A model generated the notes under the pieces. The model ran no database searches, was not told the origin of the DNA, and saw nothing but the letters and a program-made list of their open reading frames with translations. 64,000 bases of DNA, taken from the NCBI GenBank assembly GCA_942491465.1, contig CALOBA010000074.1:1-64000 (forward strand), in the 5' to 3' direction. A program made the translations under genes and the position numbers. Each line of letters starts with the position of its first letter. The first letter of the stretch is position 1. This DNA is from CALOBA01 sp942491465. GTDB taxonomy: Bacteria > Pseudomonadota > Gammaproteobacteria > Chromatiales > Chromatiaceae. Below, piece after piece: positions 29,102-37,515 of this stretch.

Positions 29102-29226
29102 AACGGTTGTTCTCGCGCAGCTCCATTTGGCTTGCCAAGTCACGGCAGACGAGCTCGCCGAGGAAATTCATGGTGCCTGATCAGACCCGATGTACCCTGG
29201 ACGGCTTTGCCGAATCCATCGTGGCT

Positions 29227-30249
29227 TCAACCTGGGTCGACTTCCCGCTCATCGTCACGTGGTCGTCCCGACGCCAACGCCAATGCAAGCGTCTCCTGGA
29301 GCCTGTCTTGGGAAGCCAGCAGCCCGGCGAGTTGTTCTCTCACGCGTGCATTCTCGGCTGCGAGCTCCTCTCTTGCCCGGTCGCTCGCATTGAGCCGTTC
29401 CTGCATGTTCGCCGTTACGTCTTGCGCCGATTGTAGTGCTCGGGCTAGCTCGTCGCGGGCAAGATTGGCGCGGAGTGTGGCGACCTCGGCCTCTTGGAGG
29501 GCTTTGCCGAGGACCTCTGTGCGCTGTTCCAGCTGAGCCATTGTCTCGCCGGCGGCTGCGAGCTGGACTTGGAGATCCTCTAGGCGCTGTTCGCGCTGCG
29601 CCAGCAGCACCCGCTGGCTCGCTGCGGCCGCGCGCTCCTGATCCAACAGTTGACTCGAACGCTTCCGATCGGCGTTGGCCGTTTTCAGATCCTGCCGCGC
29701 CTTGTCGACCTGTTGCAGCCAGGCGGCTTGATCACGCTCGCGCCCGTCGCGTTCGGTCTGCACCGATGCGCGCAGCTGGTCATTCTCATCACGCAGTCGG
29801 GTCAGTGCGCCGTCGAGTTCCAGCTGCTTCGCGTCAAGGGCCTCAATCCGCGCGGCCTGGTCCTCAACCCTGTGCTCAGCCGCCGTTGCCCTGACGTGAG
29901 CCGCCTCGAGCGCCGTCTCCAGTGCGTCGTTCTTTTCAGTCAGCGCCTTGAGCTGGCGCTCCGCCGTTTCCAGCTCCTCGCCCAGCCTGCCGCGTTCCGT
30001 TTGCCATTGCTGATCCGCCTCGGCGAGCGCCCGCGCCCACAAGTCCGCGACCGGCTTGACCAAGGCCTCCGGCAATCGCGGCTCCCGCAGACGTTCGCCG
30101 ACCTCCGCCCACAGGTCATCGAGCGCACTCAGAATGGTCTGCTGGGCGCCCTGCCCGATCGCCTGCCGAACCCGTTCCGCCGTCGGGCGCTGCCCGTTCT
30201 GCAACAGCTCCAGGGCGGCCGCTTTGGCAAGTTGGCGTGTGTTGCTCAT
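29227..30249 (-). CDS. kfrA: KfrA-family DNA-binding coiled-coil protein
   Basis: A 340-residue protein. Residues 1-100 match the KfrA N-terminal domain (LAKAAALELLQNGQRPTAER, VRQAIGQGAQQTILSALDDL). The rest, from about 85 to 320, is almost uninterrupted coiled coil rich in E, R, A and Q. KfrA proteins of IncP and other plasmids bind long inverted repeats at their own promoter and form filament-like scaffolds that help segregation. Here the gene is preceded by a strong nested inverted repeat at 30320-30370. Its place next to tus and dif suggests a plasmid-derived gene settled in the terminus. Confidence 0.9.
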   Translation of the reverse strand: MSNTRQLAKAAALELLQNGQRPTAERVRQAIGQGAQQTILSALDDLWAEVGERLREPRLPEALVKPVADLWARALAEADQQWQTERGRLGEELETAERQLKALTEKNDALETALEAAHVRATAAEHRVEDQAARIEALDAKQLELDGALTRLRDENDQLRASVQTERDGRERDQAAWLQQVDKARQDLKTANADRKRSSQLLDQERAAAASQRVLLAQREQRLEDLQVQLAAAGETMAQLEQRTEVLGKALQEAEVATLRANLARDELARALQSAQDVTANMQERLNASDRAREELAAENARVREQLAGLLASQDRLQETLALALASGRPRDDEREVDPG

Positions 30250-30319
30250 CGGATCTGGCGCCGAAGGGGTTTAGGACGGTCCGACATGGTTTTTCGCGCA
30301 TGCTCCCAATCGAATGAAG

Positions 30320-30370
30320 AAAAACAGTGAAAGTATAGTACCTATACTATTAGTGTTTTTCACTGTTTTT
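30320..30370. promoter_or_regulatory. Nested inverted-repeat operator upstream of kfrA
   Basis: The outer arms AAAAACAGTGAAA (30320-30332) and TTTCACTGTTTTT (30358-30370) are perfect inverted repeats. Inside them AGTATAG-TAC-CTATACT (30332-30348) is another perfect inverted repeat. The AT-rich block sits 70-120 bases before the kfrA start, on an otherwise GC-rich background. KfrA autorepression is known for plasmid homologues; binding here is inferred. Confidence 0.65.
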
Positions 30371-30462
30371 GTGTAGATTAGTTACGATAACCATCCTTCT
30401 CGGAACTAATCGGCGTTCTGACCGCTTGGGGTTGCTTGCGCAGCGTCCTTTCGCATGCGAGC

Positions 30463-30617
30463 CTAGTGCTTTGCCGCGAAGATTCCGAGACCGCCCGCAG
30501 CTGTGGGAGCGATTTGCAATCGCGACCGCCGCGACGCGGAAGTCGCGACTGCAAGTCGCTCCCACAGCACCAAGTGGGCATGCCGGCGGTCTTGGGACTT
30601 CCGCAGCGGTGCACTAG
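30463..30617. repeat. 155-bp MITE-like element, copy 1
   Basis: It is bounded by CTAG at both ends, with terminal repeats CTAGTGCTTTGCCGCGAA and the inverse of CTAGTGCACCGCTGCGGAA. Inside is a large hairpin (GTGGGAGCGATTTGCAATCG and its mate AGTCGCTCCCAC). A near-identical copy in inverted orientation lies at 34200-34354. Confidence 0.9.
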
Positions 30618-30642
30618 CCGTACGCCACGGTAGAACCCCCTC

Positions 30643-31668
30643 TTGGCTACTCATCCACGATTTGAGGCTGAAGATTTGACCAAACGCCGCCGCCCAGCAA
30701 CACCCCAGACCGAAGGCGAACTGGTTTCGGCAGCACCAGGTGTGCTTCTGCAAAAGGACGATCAGGCGTTGCTCGCCCAATACTTCAGCGCTCGACATGC
30801 CGATTCCACCTTGCGTGCGTACCGCTCCGATTGGGCCATCTTCAACGCATGGTGCGTCGACAGGGGCTTGCAGGCCCTACCTGCGACACCCGAAACAATC
30901 GCGACCTATCTCGCCTTCGAGGCCGACAGCGGACGGAAAGTCAGCACGATACGTCGGCGCGTGGCCGCCATAGGCCTCGCTCATCGACTCTGCGACCATG
31001 ATGCATCGACGAGTTCGGAACTGGTTCGAGGAACACTCAGAGGCATTGCGAGAACACATGGATCTGCTCCCCAACAGAAGGCCCCTGCCCTCGCCGAACT
31101 TGTGCGCGCCATGGTCGATTCTCTCGACTGCAACCGGCGACAGGGGCTACGGGATCGGTCCATACTGACCCTCGGCTTCGGAGGCGCGTTTCGCCGCTCC
31201 GAACTCGCCGCCCTGAGGGTCGAAGATCTGGAGGAAACGCCCGGTGGGCTCCGGGTCCACATCCGCCAATCGAAGACCGATGCCGAGGGCAGCGGTCAAA
31301 TCGTGCCGGTCATCCGAGGGGATACGTACTGCCCAGTGAGAGCAGTACGCGAGTGGCTCTCAGCCGCAGGCATAAAGGACGGATGGGTATACCGACGCAT
31401 GTATCGCGGGGATCGTGTTGCCGAGACTGCTCTGAGCGATCACAGTATTGCGGCGGTCGTCAAGCGCTGCGCCCTCGCGATAGGCTTAGACCCTGCCGAG
31501 TACGCCGGACATAGCCTAAGGTCAGGATTCATGACATCAGCGGCCCTGGCGAACGCGAGCCTGTTCAAGCTGATGGAAGTCTCGCGGCATAAAGACCCCA
31601 AGACTGTAATGGTCTACGTGCGCCGCAGCAGTGAGTTTGAGGATCATGCTGGGGACGGCCTGTTGTAG
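30643..31668 (+). CDS. Tyrosine recombinase / phage-type integrase
   Basis: A 341-residue tyrosine recombinase. A SAM-like N-terminal domain (DSTLRAYRSDWAIFNAWCVD) precedes the catalytic domain with Arg in GGAFRRSELAAL (about 184), Lys in IRQSKTDAEG (about 210), His-x-x-Arg in AGHSLRSGF (about 290), His in VSRHKDPKT and the nucleophile Tyr in VMVYVRR (about 325). All catalytic residues are present. The start used is a TTG; later TTG or GTG starts would still keep the arm-binding domain. It lies 25 bases after the first MITE. Whether it mobilises a local element or is an orphan is unclear; no att repeats were identified. Confidence 0.88.
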   Translation: MATHPRFEAEDLTKRRRPATPQTEGELVSAAPGVLLQKDDQALLAQYFSARHADSTLRAYRSDWAIFNAWCVDRGLQALPATPETIATYLAFEADSGRKVSTIRRRVAAIGLAHRLCDHDASTSSELVRGTLRGIARTHGSAPQQKAPALAELVRAMVDSLDCNRRQGLRDRSILTLGFGGAFRRSELAALRVEDLEETPGGLRVHIRQSKTDAEGSGQIVPVIRGDTYCPVRAVREWLSAAGIKDGWVYRRMYRGDRVAETALSDHSIAAVVKRCALAIGLDPAEYAGHSLRSGFMTSAALANASLFKLMEVSRHKDPKTVMVYVRRSSEFEDHAGDGLL

Positions 31669-31778
31669 CCATAGTCGCAGAACAATTCTCCGCCCTCTCG
31701 CTTAAGCGCCTTTGCGGCCTGGTGTTGGTCGAAGAGGTGGTGCTTGCCGGCGTTTACGCGTTAATGCTTAATACAAAA

Positions 31779-31791
31779 AGAAACAGGTATA
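31779..31791 (+). promoter_or_regulatory. Candidate Ter-like site, copy C
   Basis: AGAAACAGGTATA followed by TTTTTTGT on the plus strand, right of dif and in the orientation opposite to copies A and B. Confidence 0.45.
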
Positions 31792-31922
31792 TTTTTTGTA
31801 GCCGAGACTAAGAGAACAAATCGCCGCCGGACACGAAGACGAGTTGGCGTCGAACTGGTCGTTGCTGGCCTGGTTCCGGGCACTGATGGTCGGCTAGCGC
31901 AGATACGCCGAGCCGACAAAAT

Positions 31923-31935
31923 AGAAACAGGTATA
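31923..31935 (+). promoter_or_regulatory. Candidate Ter-like site, copy D
   Basis: AGAAACAGGTATA followed by ATTTTTTGT on the plus strand. It shares about 20 bases with copy C including the T-run. No gene starts downstream, which argues against a simple promoter. Confidence 0.45.
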
Positions 31936-32041
31936 ATTTTTTGTGCAGCAATGGGGTAAGCCAGCGGGAAGTAAGCCGGGTTCTTGCCGATTCAAGGTCG
32001 GCTCCAACCGTTACCTTTGCACCTCGCCTGCTTATCAAGCT

Positions 32042-32470
32042 TCAAACTCCAAGAAGTCCGACCACCCCAAGCACCACCCCATACCGCGCCCCCTTGCCTA
32101 TAGCGGTCAACAAAAAGAACACCCCAAAGCGCACGCGCATGACCCCGGCGATGAAGGTCAGCGCATCGCCGCCGACGGGCAGCCAGGCGAGCAGCAATGA
32201 CCAGACGCCCCAGCGGCGGTACCAGTGCTGGGCCGGACCCAGGCGGTCGGGGCGGAACGGGAACCAGCGCCGGTCTTGAAAGCGCAGCAGCCAGCGGCCC
32301 AGCGCCCAGTTGACGGCGGCGCCGAGGGTGTTTCCGGCGGTGGCCCAGCACCAGAGCGCAAGCGGGTCGTAGCCGGCGGCCTGCAGGCCGGCGAGGGCGA
32401 CCTCGGAGTAGAACGGCAGCAGCGTGGCGGCGACGAAGGCGGCCGCGAACAGACCGAGGTAGGCATCCAC
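32042..32470 (-). CDS. YqaA-family (DedA/SNARE-associated) membrane protein
   Basis: A 142-residue protein with the YqaA pattern: an N-terminal amphipathic start (AYLGLFAAAFVAATLLPFYS), GNTLGAAVNWALGRWL in the middle, then WSLLLAWLPVGGDALTFIAG and a C-terminal TM. The GTG at 32470 was chosen because it lies two bases after the stop of the upstream amidohydrolase gene and begins exactly where the family does. The DedA superfamily is involved in lipid flipping and membrane homeostasis. It probably shares a transcript with the two genes upstream. Confidence 0.8.
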   Translation of the reverse strand: MDAYLGLFAAAFVAATLLPFYSEVALAGLQAAGYDPLALWCWATAGNTLGAAVNWALGRWLLRFQDRRWFPFRPDRLGPAQHWYRRWGVWSLLLAWLPVGGDALTFIAGVMRVRFGVFFLLTAIGKGARYGVVLGVVGLLGV

Positions 32471-32472
32471 CC

Positions 32473-33183
32473 TCAGGCTTGCGCGCGCCCGGCGCGATAG
32501 CGGCGGGCGCGATGGACGAGGAGCCGAAAGAGCTGGCGTTGGCGGCGCTGGTAGAGCAGGAATTCCGGGTGCCACTGCACGCCGACAACGAAGGGGCGCG
32601 CGGGCATCTCGACGGCCTGGACGATGTCGTCGAGGTCGCGGCCAACGACGATCAGGCCACCGCCGAGGCGGTCGATGCCCTGGTTGTGAAGGCTGTTGAT
32701 GCTCAACCGCGGGCGGCGGAACAGCCGCTGCAGCCGGGAGCGCGGCTCCAGTTGCAGGGTCTTCAGGGGCAGGATGGTCCAGCGGTTGGAGGTGCGGCGG
32801 CGGCGCGAGCGAAGTTCCTGGAACAGGCTGCCGCCGAGGCGCACGTTGAGCAGCTGGGCGCCGCGGCAGATACCGAGCAGCGGCAGGCCGAGGGCCAACG
32901 CACGGTCGATGACGGCGGACTCCAGGGCGTCGCGCTCCGGGTCGACGTTGGGCTTAACCTGCGGGGCGTCGGCATAGAGCACCGGATCGATGTCGTGCCC
33001 GCCGGTGACGACGACGCCGTCGACCTGTTCGAGATCGAGGGCGGACCAGGGTCGCCGCGGGGTCAGCACCAGCACCCGCGCACCGGCGAGGCGCAGGCCG
33101 ATGGTCACCAGCAGCCGCGGGGCCAGACCGCCGCGGGTCGGTCCGGTAACGAGGATCAGAGGAGACGGTTTGTTCGCAGCCAT
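32473..33183 (-). CDS. Class-I glutamine amidotransferase-like hydrolase (peptidase C26)
   Basis: A 236-residue protein of the gamma-glutamyl-GABA hydrolase type: DGVVVTGGHDIDP, the nucleophile Cys in LLGICRGAQLLNV, and the His-Glu of the triad in VGVQWHPEF. Such enzymes hydrolyse gamma-glutamyl amides. Its 5' end overlaps the end of the amidoligase gene by 28 bases (an alternative ATG is nine bases earlier), so the two are cotranslated. Amidoligase plus C26 hydrolase pairs are known as ligating and cleaving partners acting on peptides or polyamines. Confidence 0.85.
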   Translation of the reverse strand: MAANKPSPLILVTGPTRGGLAPRLLVTIGLRLAGARVLVLTPRRPWSALDLEQVDGVVVTGGHDIDPVLYADAPQVKPNVDPERDALESAVIDRALALGLPLLGICRGAQLLNVRLGGSLFQELRSRRRRTSNRWTILPLKTLQLEPRSRLQRLFRRPRLSINSLHNQGIDRLGGGLIVVGRDLDDIVQAVEMPARPFVVGVQWHPEFLLYQRRQRQLFRLLVHRARRYRAGRAQA

Positions 33184-34163
33184 TGCTCGCATTCGTCCTG
33201 CCAGCCGCCGGCGAGTTTGGCCAGCGGCCGGTCGAGGAAGGCGCGGTAGTCCCGGCAGAGGTCGTTGAGTCGGATCGGGTCGACGGCCAGGCGCTCGAGC
33301 ACCAGCCAGTCGGACCAAATGGCGCCCAGGCCCCAGCCGGGCTGGCCGATGTCGCTGTTGGGGAGCCGGTAGTGCAGCGTGGGTCGGGCCTTGATCAGGG
33401 GGTCGTCCACCCTCCCCTGCACCCGTTCGGCATCCAGATGGGCGAACAGCGGCAGCATGTCCAGCGCGCGGTTGCGGGTCGGGTTCTCCGCCAGGTAGTC
33501 ATCGATGAGCCGGGCGCGGTTCGGGGCGTAGTCCGGGGCGACGCAGGTCTTGACGTAGCCCTTGGGGAACGGGTCGGCGAAGAAGGTCAGGCGCCGGGTC
33601 AGGTCGACCTGGGCGCGCTCGCGCAGCCAGTCCTCTAGGCACAGGAATGCCTGCAGGTATTGGCGCACGGTGTCGGCGTCGAGTTCGGGCAGTTCCGGGT
33701 TGAGCTGCATGCCGAAGGCGTAGGTGAGGTCGTCGCCGGTGCCGCGGGCGCCGGCCTCGCGCAGCCGGGCGATCAGCCGGTCGACCTCGCCGAGGCGGGC
33801 CATGGGCAGCGGCGGGCCGACCACCTCGACCGGAACGATGGGCTCGGAGACCAGCCGCAGGGCATCCTCGGCCAGGGCCTCGACGGTATCGGTCAGGGTC
33901 TCGTCGTCGCGCTCGCGCCGACCCATCTCCTTGAGCAGGCGGAAGTCGAGCTCCACCGACCAGGGGCCTTCGGTATCGGTCGCGATCTCACGCTCGTAGC
34001 GACCGATGGTCTTGACGGTGCCGCCGAACTGCGCGGCCACCAGCGCGGCGGTCTCGTCGACGTCGAGACCGGCGAATTCGATCTCGACGCCGATGCGCCG
34101 GGGCTGACCATCGGCGCGTTTGTCGCGCGCGGGGAGCGGGAGCTTCAATGGGTCTTCTGTCAT
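33156..34163 (-). CDS. Amidoligase-family protein (COOH-NH2 ligase)
   Basis: A 335-residue protein. The start RRIGVEIEFAGLDVDETAAL is the first strand pair of the amidoligase domain, a carboxylate-amine ligase fold related to glutamine synthetase and GshA. SVELDFRLLKEMGR, LTYAFGMQLNPELPELD and DLTRRLTFFADPF continue the core. It would use ATP to join a carboxylate to an amine; the substrate is unknown. The following gene is its usual C26 hydrolase partner. The upstream flank contains a 155-bp MITE ending about 40 bases from the start, so its promoter may be supplied or altered by that element. Confidence 0.85.
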   Translation of the reverse strand: MTEDPLKLPLPARDKRADGQPRRIGVEIEFAGLDVDETAALVAAQFGGTVKTIGRYEREIATDTEGPWSVELDFRLLKEMGRRERDDETLTDTVEALAEDALRLVSEPIVPVEVVGPPLPMARLGEVDRLIARLREAGARGTGDDLTYAFGMQLNPELPELDADTVRQYLQAFLCLEDWLRERAQVDLTRRLTFFADPFPKGYVKTCVAPDYAPNRARLIDDYLAENPTRNRALDMLPLFAHLDAERVQGRVDDPLIKARPTLHYRLPNSDIGQPGWGLGAIWSDWLVLERLAVDPIRLNDLCRDYRAFLDRPLAKLAGGWQDECEQWLRTNRLL

Positions 34164-34199
34164 CGCCTGTCTTCCCCCGTTGCGTGGATTGCGGGTGTC

Positions 34200-34354
34200 C
34201 TAGCGCACCGCTGCGGAAGTCCCAAGACCACCGGCATGCCCACTCGGTGCTGTGGGAGCGACTTGCAGTCGCGACTTCCGCGTCGCGGCGGTCGCGATTG
34301 CAAATCGCTCCCACAGCTGCGGGCGGTCTCGGAATTTTCGCGGCAAAGCACTAG
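34200..34354. repeat. 155-bp MITE-like element, copy 2 (inverted)
   Basis: Near-identical to 30463-30617 in reverse orientation and also bounded by CTAG at each end. The two copies enclose the integrase, the yqaA-like gene and the amidoligase pair. Confidence 0.9.
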
Positions 34355-34401
34355 TTAGAACCTAAAGGCGCACCGCCACCGTTACAACCGTCGCTGCAAC
34401 G

Positions 34402-35367
34402 CTACCCGGCACGCCTCTCCCGGCGTTGCAGCCAGACCTCGAGGCCCTGGGCGTTCAGCTCCAGGTCGACGGCTAGGAGCTCGCGCATGCGCGCCTCGTC
34501 CATGGTGCAGCCGTGGTCTCGGGCCTTGGCCAGCAGGTGCTTGGCGATGGCCTGTTGGATGCGGTCCTTGCGCCCGGCGCGGGGCTGGTCGGCCAGGTCG
34601 AGGGCGATCGCGGCCAGGGCCTGGACGCTGCTTCTGATCTGCTCGACCTGGCTTGCAGGGGCATCGATGCGACAGTAGTGGGTCAGAAAGGCTGCGCTCG
34701 GGCGCAGCGCCATCATCCGTTCCAGGCTGTGCATCCAGGCATCCGGATCGAAGGCCACCGGGGTGGTCGGCGCGAACAGCCAGGGGCCGGCGGCGGTGTC
34801 GAATTCCCGATAGGAGACGCCGAAGGTGTCGCCGGTAAACAACCCGCCGCTGCCGCCGTCGTGGATGCAGCCGTGGTGGTTGGCGTGGCCCGGGGTGTGG
34901 ATATAGGTCAGCGTGCGACCGGCCAGGTCGAAGGTCTGACCGTCGTCGGCGACGACGACGCGGGCCTCGGGCACCGGCAGCAGGCCGCCGAAGTCCCGGG
35001 CGAAGGCCCCCTCCCCATAGACGGCCGTGGCGCCGGCGATGAGCTTGGTCGGATCGATGAGGTGCGGCGCGCCCTTGGGATGGGCCACCAGCATCGCGTT
35101 CGCACAGGCGGCCATCAGCGTGCCTACACCGCCGGCATGGTCCAGGTGCACATGGGTGGGGATCACGTAATCGACATGTCCTGGCGTCAGCCCCAGCTCG
35201 GCGATCAGGGCGAGCAGACGGGGCACGGTGTGCGCGGTGCCAGTATCGATGAACGCGAGCCGATCCTGCGCTCGGACCAGATAACAGGCGGCAAGGCCTT
35301 CGCGATAGAGGCCGGTCTCGATGCAGTAGACGCCGTCCGCGACGGTTGCGTATTCGGGCTTGGACAT
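34402..35367 (-). CDS. MBL-fold metallohydrolase
   Basis: A 321-residue metallo-beta-lactamase-fold protein. It shows the HxHxDH motif in PTHVHLDHAGG, an upstream FIDTGTA strand, the downstream His in THTPGHANHHGC-like context (IHTPGHANHHG) and the Asp in LFTGDTFG. The C-terminal 100 residues (DAWMHSLERMMALRPSAAFL, THYCRID) complete the fold with a helical tail. It resembles the glyoxalase-II-like or quinolone-signal-type hydrolases, but the substrate cannot be named. The ATG at 35367 was chosen because the fold starts there (YATVADGVYCIETG). Confidence 0.88.
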   Translation of the reverse strand: MSKPEYATVADGVYCIETGLYREGLAACYLVRAQDRLAFIDTGTAHTVPRLLALIAELGLTPGHVDYVIPTHVHLDHAGGVGTLMAACANAMLVAHPKGAPHLIDPTKLIAGATAVYGEGAFARDFGGLLPVPEARVVVADDGQTFDLAGRTLTYIHTPGHANHHGCIHDGGSGGLFTGDTFGVSYREFDTAAGPWLFAPTTPVAFDPDAWMHSLERMMALRPSAAFLTHYCRIDAPASQVEQIRSSVQALAAIALDLADQPRAGRKDRIQQAIAKHLLAKARDHGCTMDEARMRELLAVDLELNAQGLEVWLQRRERRAG

Positions 35368-35492
35368 GGTCGGTGGGTCTCGGGTCTTTGCGGTGGACGG
35401 TTTCGGCGTCGTTGCTCGACGCCGCTGCAGGTCAACCGCCTGGCGTCGGTGGGGTTGGGATGGCCAATGGCGCGCCGGCGGCGGCTCAAGCC

Positions 35493-36845
35493 TCATCCCA
35501 GCTTGGCCTCCAGCGCGGCGCGCACCTGATCGTGGCGCCTACGGTCGATGGGGAAACGCCGCAGGAACAGCGCCCCGCCGGCCATCATCGCCGCGGGCAG
35601 CAGGCTGTAGATGAGCATCAGTCCGGTCTGTACCTGCTGTGTCGGCGTCTCGGCGGCCGGATCATAGCCGATGGCCGCGGGCAGCAGTGTACCCAAGAGG
35701 ACGCCGATGGCCAGGGACAGTTTGATGGCCATGCCCCAGATCGCGAAAAACAGCCCGGAACGTTGCTCCCCGGACTCCAGGGTGTCCACGTCGATGACGT
35801 CGGCGGCCATGGAGTTGGACAGGAACAGCACCGATGCGAAGCTGGAGCCGCGCACGGCGATCAAGACCATCAGCAACATGCTATCGCCGGCCCCGAGAAA
35901 GACCAGCGGGATGCTCCAGAAGGCGAGCCACAGGGCCGCGGCGATCAAGGCGCGATGCTTGCCGATGCGCAGCGACAACCACAGCCAGGCCGGGACCAGG
36001 GCCAGGGTGGCAACGTTCTCGATCAGCAGCATCAGCGCGAAGACGGATTCGTCGCCGATCACGTCCTTCAGCACCAGGCGGTGCAGCGTGCCTTGGATGG
36101 CGATGCCGGCCACGAACAGGATGACGCAGCCGATCATTCGACCGAAGGCGGGGTTGCGGGCGACGATGGCCAGGCCCGCGATGAGCCCGCGGGGTCGGTG
36201 CTCGAAGCGCTCCGGCGGGGCCTCGGGCACGCGCCAGACCGCCAGCAGGACCAGCAGCGGCGTGCCCAGCGCCACCAGCCAGGCCAAGCCTGCGAGCTGG
36301 GCGCCGGCGGCATCGATGCCCCGCAGCCCGAGGATCACCAGCAGCGCAAGGATACCGACCTGCCCCAGCGTCGCCAGGGCCTCGCGCACGCCGGTGATGC
36401 GCGAGCGCGTGTCGTAGTCGCTGGACAGCTCGGCCCCCCAGGCCTTGTGCGGCAGGTCGATCATGGTGAAGCCGAGGTAAAGCAACGCGGACCAGATCAG
36501 CAGGTGCATGACCGTCGCCCCCGCGGGCGGGACGAAGACCTGCCAGAGGGCGAGCACGAACAACGGCACGCCCAGGACCATCCACGGCTTGCGCCGGCCC
36601 CAAGCACCGTGCAACCGGTCGCTGAGCCCGCCGATCACCGGGTCCGTCACCACATCGAGCAGCCGCGATGCCGCGATCGCACCGCCCACCGCGGCAAGGG
36701 GCAGTCCGAGCTCATCGGCATAGAAGGCGGGGATGAACAGCGCCATAGGCAGCGCGGCCACCGAGGTCATCAGCGACGGCATGGCGTAGAGCAGCAACAG
36801 GCCCCGCGAAGGGGCCGAAGGCGGCGGCATGGGTTGGGCCCGCAT
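35493..36845 (-). CDS. MFS transporter, GPH (sugar:cation symporter)-like
   Basis: A 450-residue membrane protein with about twelve hydrophobic helices. After the second helix it has DPVIGGLSDR...WGRRKPWM, the signature of glycoside-pentoside-hexuronide symporters. The cargo is unknown; similar proteins in photosynthetic bacteria include pigment-related and sugar transporters. It ends 125 bases before the MBL gene and may be transcribed with it. Confidence 0.88.
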   Translation of the reverse strand: MRAQPMPPPSAPSRGLLLLYAMPSLMTSVAALPMALFIPAFYADELGLPLAAVGGAIAASRLLDVVTDPVIGGLSDRLHGAWGRRKPWMVLGVPLFVLALWQVFVPPAGATVMHLLIWSALLYLGFTMIDLPHKAWGAELSSDYDTRSRITGVREALATLGQVGILALLVILGLRGIDAAGAQLAGLAWLVALGTPLLVLLAVWRVPEAPPERFEHRPRGLIAGLAIVARNPAFGRMIGCVILFVAGIAIQGTLHRLVLKDVIGDESVFALMLLIENVATLALVPAWLWLSLRIGKHRALIAAALWLAFWSIPLVFLGAGDSMLLMVLIAVRGSSFASVLFLSNSMAADVIDVDTLESGEQRSGLFFAIWGMAIKLSLAIGVLLGTLLPAAIGYDPAAETPTQQVQTGLMLIYSLLPAAMMAGGALFLRRFPIDRRRHDQVRAALEAKLG

Positions 36846-36897
36846 CAGGATCTCCGGAAGTTTTGGGAGGGCATCGCGCAGCCGGCGGGCGCCGTGC

Positions 36898-37515
36898 CTA
36901 CAGGCTTGCCAGGTACTCGCGGGCGGCCTCCAGCAGGCGTTTGCGGCTGATCAGGATCTGGAAGCGGTTGCCGCCGACTTGGCGCCAGAGCATGGCCGCG
37001 CGGATGCCGGCGAGCAGCAGGGCGCGGATGCGCTCCTGGTTCTCGGCGTTGCGCAGGTAGCGCTCGTCGCCGCGAACGATGATCCGCGGCTCCAGCCGGC
37101 TGACGGTGTCGGTGTAGACGCCGGCCAGGCTGGTGAGGACCTCCTGGTCCAGCAGCGGGCGGTTCTGGCGCTTGGCCTCGGCCAGTTCGATACCCGAGCC
37201 GATCCGGCGCAGCATCTCCGGGCGCTGCGCCAGGGTGCGCTCGTGGCGCATCATCGAGATCACGTAGCGGGTCAGCTCCAGGTTGCGCTCCGGCTGGCCG
37301 GTGAGCTGGGCGACGACCTGCCGCGCGCCGGCGGCCACCGCCCCCGACGGCCCGAACACGGCGGCGGTGTCCGGGGCGTCGATCTGGAACAGGCTGTAGA
37401 TGCACGGCTCCATGGGCTCGATGTCGACGCTGCCGCGGTTGGCGATGCGCTCGATGCAGTGGGCCGCCTGGTGGATGCCGGCGAGGGCGATGATCCGTTC
37501 TGAGTCGCTATGCAT
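36898..37515 (-). CDS. hflD: High-frequency lysogenization protein HflD
   Basis: A 205-residue helical protein matching HflD/YcfC (LAGIHQAAHCIERIANRGSV near the start, LELTRYVISMMRHERTLA in the middle). Its position downstream of mnmA (ycfB) is the standard gammaproteobacterial order mnmA-hflD. HflD binds phage CII in E. coli; its cellular role is otherwise little known. The gap to mnmA is 162 bases. Confidence 0.9.
   Translation of the reverse strand: MHSDSERIIALAGIHQAAHCIERIANRGSVDIEPMEPCIYSLFQIDAPDTAAVFGPSGAVAAGARQVVAQLTGQPERNLELTRYVISMMRHERTLAQRPEMLRRIGSGIELAEAKRQNRPLLDQEVLTSLAGVYTDTVSRLEPRIIVRGDERYLRNAENQERIRALLLAGIRAAMLWRQVGGNRFQILISRKRLLEAAREYLASL

Larger units (their letters stand above)
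31669..32041. other. Gene-free stretch with two Ter-like motifs
   Basis: No gene was found. The segment is relatively AT-rich and holds two direct copies of the AGAAACAGGTATA motif, 144 bases apart, each followed by a T-run. The convergent ends of the integrase and yqaA-like genes define its limits. Confidence 0.5.

Noticed and set aside
29107..29894. Plus-strand open frames opposite kfrA
   Set aside because: Ser/Arg-rich shadows of the coiled-coil coding sequence on the minus strand.
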